DNA of 64,000 nucleotides, taken from assembly GCF_000515255.1 (NCBI RefSeq), contig NZ_KI911559.1, forward strand, positions 3,642,693-3,706,692, in the 5' to 3' direction. The notes beneath the pieces are model-generated. The model was not told where the DNA came from and did not search any database. It saw only the letters and a list, made by a program, of their open reading frames with translations. Shown piece after piece: positions 62,150 through 64,000 of this stretch. Every line of letters starts with the position of its first letter. Position 1 is the stretch's first letter. Both the position numbers and the translations under genes were made by a program. This DNA comes from Rhodovibrio salinarum DSM 9154 (GTDB taxonomy: Bacteria > Pseudomonadota > Alphaproteobacteria > Kiloniellales > Rhodovibrionaceae).

Positions 62150-63448
62150 TTGAGTAACGAGATTCCTGCCAACCAGACGACCTTCGCCGCGCTCGGCCTG
62201 AACGACCAGATCCTGCGCACCCTCGGCGAGCAGGGCTACGAAAACCCAACACCCGTGCAGGCGCAGGCGATTCCCGCCCTGCTCGACGGCCGCGACCTGT
62301 TGGGCGTGGCGCAGACCGGCACCGGCAAGACGGCTGCCTTCACCCTGCCGATCCTGCACCGGCTGGCCGCCGACAAGACGCCGGCCCCGAACAAGGGCGC
62401 ACGCGCCCTGGTGCTGGCGCCGACGCGCGAGCTGGCGATCCAGATCCACGAGGCCTGCCGCACCTACGGCCGTGGTCTTGGCCAGCGCAGCGCAGTCGTG
62501 CTGGGCGGCGTCCCCAAGGGCAAGCAGCAGCGCCAGATGAGCAAGGGCGTCGATATCCTGATCGCGACCCCGGGCCGGCTGCTCGACCTCGTGAACGAGC
62601 GCAGCGTGCGTTTGGACGCGGTGCAGACGCTGGTGCTCGACGAGGCGGACCGGATGCTCGACATGGGCTTCATCCACGACGTCCGGAAGATCGCCGGGAT
62701 GGTCAAGAGCGAGCGGCAGTCGATGCTGTTCTCCGCGACCATGCCGGGCGAGATCGACAAGCTGGCCCGCGAGCTGCTGTCGAATCCAGCGCGCGTCGAG
62801 ATCACTCCGGACGCTCCGGCGGTCGAGCGGATCGACCAGCGGGTCTACCACGTCCGCCAGCCGGCCAAGCGCGACCTGCTGTCCAGCCTGCTGCAGGACC
62901 CCGAGATGGAGCGGGTGATCGTGTTCACCCGGACCAAGCACGGCGCCGACCGGCTGGCCAAGCAACTCACCGGCGACGGCGTGCCGTCGGACGCGATCCA
63001 CGGCAACAAGACCCAGGGCGCGCGCCAGCATGCCCTCAAGCAGTTCCGTGATGGCCGGGTGCGCGTGCTGGTCGCCACCGACATCGCCGCGCGCGGCATC
63101 GACGTCGATGGCGTCAGCCACGTGGTCAACTTCGAGCTGCCGAACGTGCCGGAAAGCTACGTCCACCGGATCGGCCGCACCGCGCGCGCCGGGGCGGAGG
63201 GCGTCGCCCTATCGTTCTGCGATCCCAGCGAGCAGAACGATCTGCGCCGGATCGAGAAGATGACCAAGCAAAGCCTGACCATTATCGGCGACGGCCCGAT
63301 CGCCAGCGAGCGGCGGGCGCACGCCGGTCGCAAGCCCGGCCGGGGCGGCGCACCGGGCAAGGGCGCGGCGGCCAACCAGGCCCCGCGCGGCCCCAAGCCG
63401 GCCCGCAATGGCGAGCGCCCGCGCCGCCGTCAAGGCCGCGCGGCCTAG
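62150..63448 (+). CDS. rhlE: DEAD-box RNA helicase, RhlE type
   Basis: 432 residues from TTG 62150, which gives the family-like start SNEIPANQTTFAALGL; an in-frame ATG at 62006 adds 48 residues that look non-coding. Motifs in order: NPTPVQAQAIP (Q), AQTGTGKT (I), PTRELA (Ia), TPGR (Ib), DEAD (II), SAT (III), ARGIDVD (V) and HRIGRTARAG (VI). A basic Gly/Pro/Arg-rich tail (about residues 385-432) should bind RNA. Role in ribosome assembly or cold adaptation. SrmB/CsdA-type function cannot be excluded. Confidence 0.9.
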   Translation: MSNEIPANQTTFAALGLNDQILRTLGEQGYENPTPVQAQAIPALLDGRDLLGVAQTGTGKTAAFTLPILHRLAADKTPAPNKGARALVLAPTRELAIQIHEACRTYGRGLGQRSAVVLGGVPKGKQQRQMSKGVDILIATPGRLLDLVNERSVRLDAVQTLVLDEADRMLDMGFIHDVRKIAGMVKSERQSMLFSATMPGEIDKLARELLSNPARVEITPDAPAVERIDQRVYHVRQPAKRDLLSSLLQDPEMERVIVFTRTKHGADRLAKQLTGDGVPSDAIHGNKTQGARQHALKQFRDGRVRVLVATDIAARGIDVDGVSHVVNFELPNVPESYVHRIGRTARAGAEGVALSFCDPSEQNDLRRIEKMTKQSLTIIGDGPIASERRAHAGRKPGRGGAPGKGAAANQAPRGPKPARNGERPRRRQGRAA

Positions 63449-63468
63449 CTCTCCCGGGCGGTTTCGTT

Positions 63469-63493
63469 GTCCCCAGGGCTCAGCCCTGGGGAC
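63469..63493. repeat. Hairpin after the helicase gene
   Basis: A perfect 11-bp inverted repeat (GTCCCCAGGGC and its complement) with the triloop TCA, 20 bases after the helicase stop. No T-run follows on either strand, so it may be an mRNA-stabilising or factor-dependent structure. Confidence 0.6.
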
Positions 63494-63521
63494 TCCGCCC
63501 TAGCCGGACGTCAAGGCGAAG

Positions 63522-63571
63522 TTATCCGCCTTATCCACAGGCGGGTGCAGTTTTCCAGAAGCTTATCCACA
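63522..63571. promoter_or_regulatory. Cluster of DnaA-box-like sequences
   Basis: TTATCCACA occurs twice exactly (63531-63539 and 63563-63571), and TTATCCGCC precedes at 63522-63530. TTATCCACA fits the DnaA-box consensus TTATNCACA. The gap lies between the helicase and a convergent XRE gene. Confidence 0.55.
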
Positions 63572-63612
63572 AGACAGCCGACATGATGGGGAGGCTCGGG
63601 ACAGGCGCCGGG

Positions 63613-63996
63613 TCAGGCATCCTCGTCGCTCTCCCGGGCCAGAACACGGGCCAGTTGGGCGATCGCCTCCTGCTGGCGTTCGTCGCCGATCTTGGAGAAG
63701 TTGCGCGCCAGGTCGAGGCACATCCGCTGCCGGCCGGATAGGCTCTCCTCCTCCGAGGCCAACTCCACATCGGCGAAGAAGTATCCAACGTCGACGCCAA
63801 GCACCATCGCCAGTTCATACAAGCGGCCGGCCGAAACACGGTTGATCCCGCGCTCGTACTTGTGCGCCTGCTGATAGGTGACATCGATCAACTCTGCCAG
63901 CTGTTGCTGGGTCAGGCCCAGCATGGTTCGGCGCTCGCGGATGCGCTGACCGACGTGCCGCTCGATGTCCTGCGTGTTAAGGCTTTTGCGTTTCAC
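63613..63996 (-). CDS. XRE family transcriptional regulator
   Basis: 127 residues. The Cro/C1-type HTH covers residues about 15-70 (VGQRIRERRTMLGLTQQQLA, DVTYQQAHKYERGINRVSA). A C-terminal acidic helical part (ELASEEESLSGRQR...) may mediate dimerisation or sensing. Similar single-HTH regulators with this layout are common in alphaproteobacteria. It is complete, 4 bases from the right window edge, and convergent with the helicase gene. Confidence 0.88.
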   Translation of the reverse strand: MKRKSLNTQDIERHVGQRIRERRTMLGLTQQQLAELIDVTYQQAHKYERGINRVSAGRLYELAMVLGVDVGYFFADVELASEEESLSGRQRMCLDLARNFSKIGDERQQEAIAQLARVLARESDEDA

Positions 63997-64000
63997 GGCT

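Noticed and set aside
1-64000. tRNA, rRNA, CRISPR arrays, insertion sequences
   Set aside because: Reading the intergenic gaps showed no tRNA T-loop pattern, no regularly spaced repeats and no transposase-like protein.

Overview
The window is high-GC, densely packed alphaproteobacterial chromosome. It carries light-harvesting genes (pucB, pucA, pucC), a lipid A/Kdo operon, and glycine betaine synthesis by stepwise methylation of glycine (GSMT and SDMT). Together these point to a halophilic purple non-sulfur bacterium of the Rhodospirillales. A Rhodovibrio-like organism is my best guess; this is inference and not a database match. I see no rRNA, tRNA, CRISPR array or insertion sequence, and only one small block (60.6-61.8 kb) looks horizontally acquired.

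Layout. 1-4.9 kb: peptide/opine-type ABC importer (binding protein cut by the window edge, two permeases, two ATPases). 5.2-7.3 kb: a universal stress protein and a BCCT osmolyte transporter. 7.4-8.8 kb: a Met-rich secreted protein and two small membrane proteins. 8.8-12.4 kb: metZ, rhodanese, 1-Cys peroxiredoxin and a Ca/Na antiporter. 12.7-18.8 kb: glycosyltransferase, LysR/EamA divergon, MAPEG protein, PmbA, lipid kinase. 18.9-26.9 kb: a lipid A/LPS operon (LpxH-like, GT4, MsbA, DUF374 acyltransferase, WaaA, LpxK, LpxL). 27.0-30.5 kb: an LH2 operon pucB-pucA-[repeat protein]-pucC-def-like. 30.7-32.3 kb: cytochrome b561 and a divergent LysR regulator. 32.5-35.5 kb: a copper block (PCuAC-SOD fusion, MFS, SCO). 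35.7-44.4 kb: housekeeping (xseA, purD, Crp/Fnr regulator, tadA, GATase, rluB, rsmD). 44.4-53.3 kb: the betaine/methyl-cycle block with divergent serA. 53.4-57 kb: MOSC protein, HTH plus binding-domain regulator, azlCD. 57.3-64 kb: a multi-cluster 4Fe-4S protein, an alpha/beta hydrolase, a small basic protein plus nucleotidyltransferase pair, an RhlE-type helicase and an XRE regulator.

How the genes work together. Osmoadaptation dominates. SerA feeds serine and so glycine; GSMT and SDMT methylate glycine to betaine; MetK makes the SAM; AhcY and adenosine kinase remove the S-adenosylhomocysteine made three times per betaine. The BCCT/USP pair would import compatible solutes. The LH2 operon has a promoter carrying two tandem PpsR/CrtJ-like sites 8 bp apart. 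Its third gene encodes an unrecognised protein with about 16-residue repeats. Its last gene is a divergent peptide deformylase, notable because the LH2 alpha subunit is expected to keep its N-formyl-Met as a pigment ligand. The copper block looks like an assembly/defence set in which the SOD domain has lost zinc ligands.

Most promising for something undescribed: the puc-linked repeat protein and deformylase-like protein, the PCuAC/copper-only SOD fusion, and the TTGA-coupled small basic protein/nucleotidyltransferase pair.
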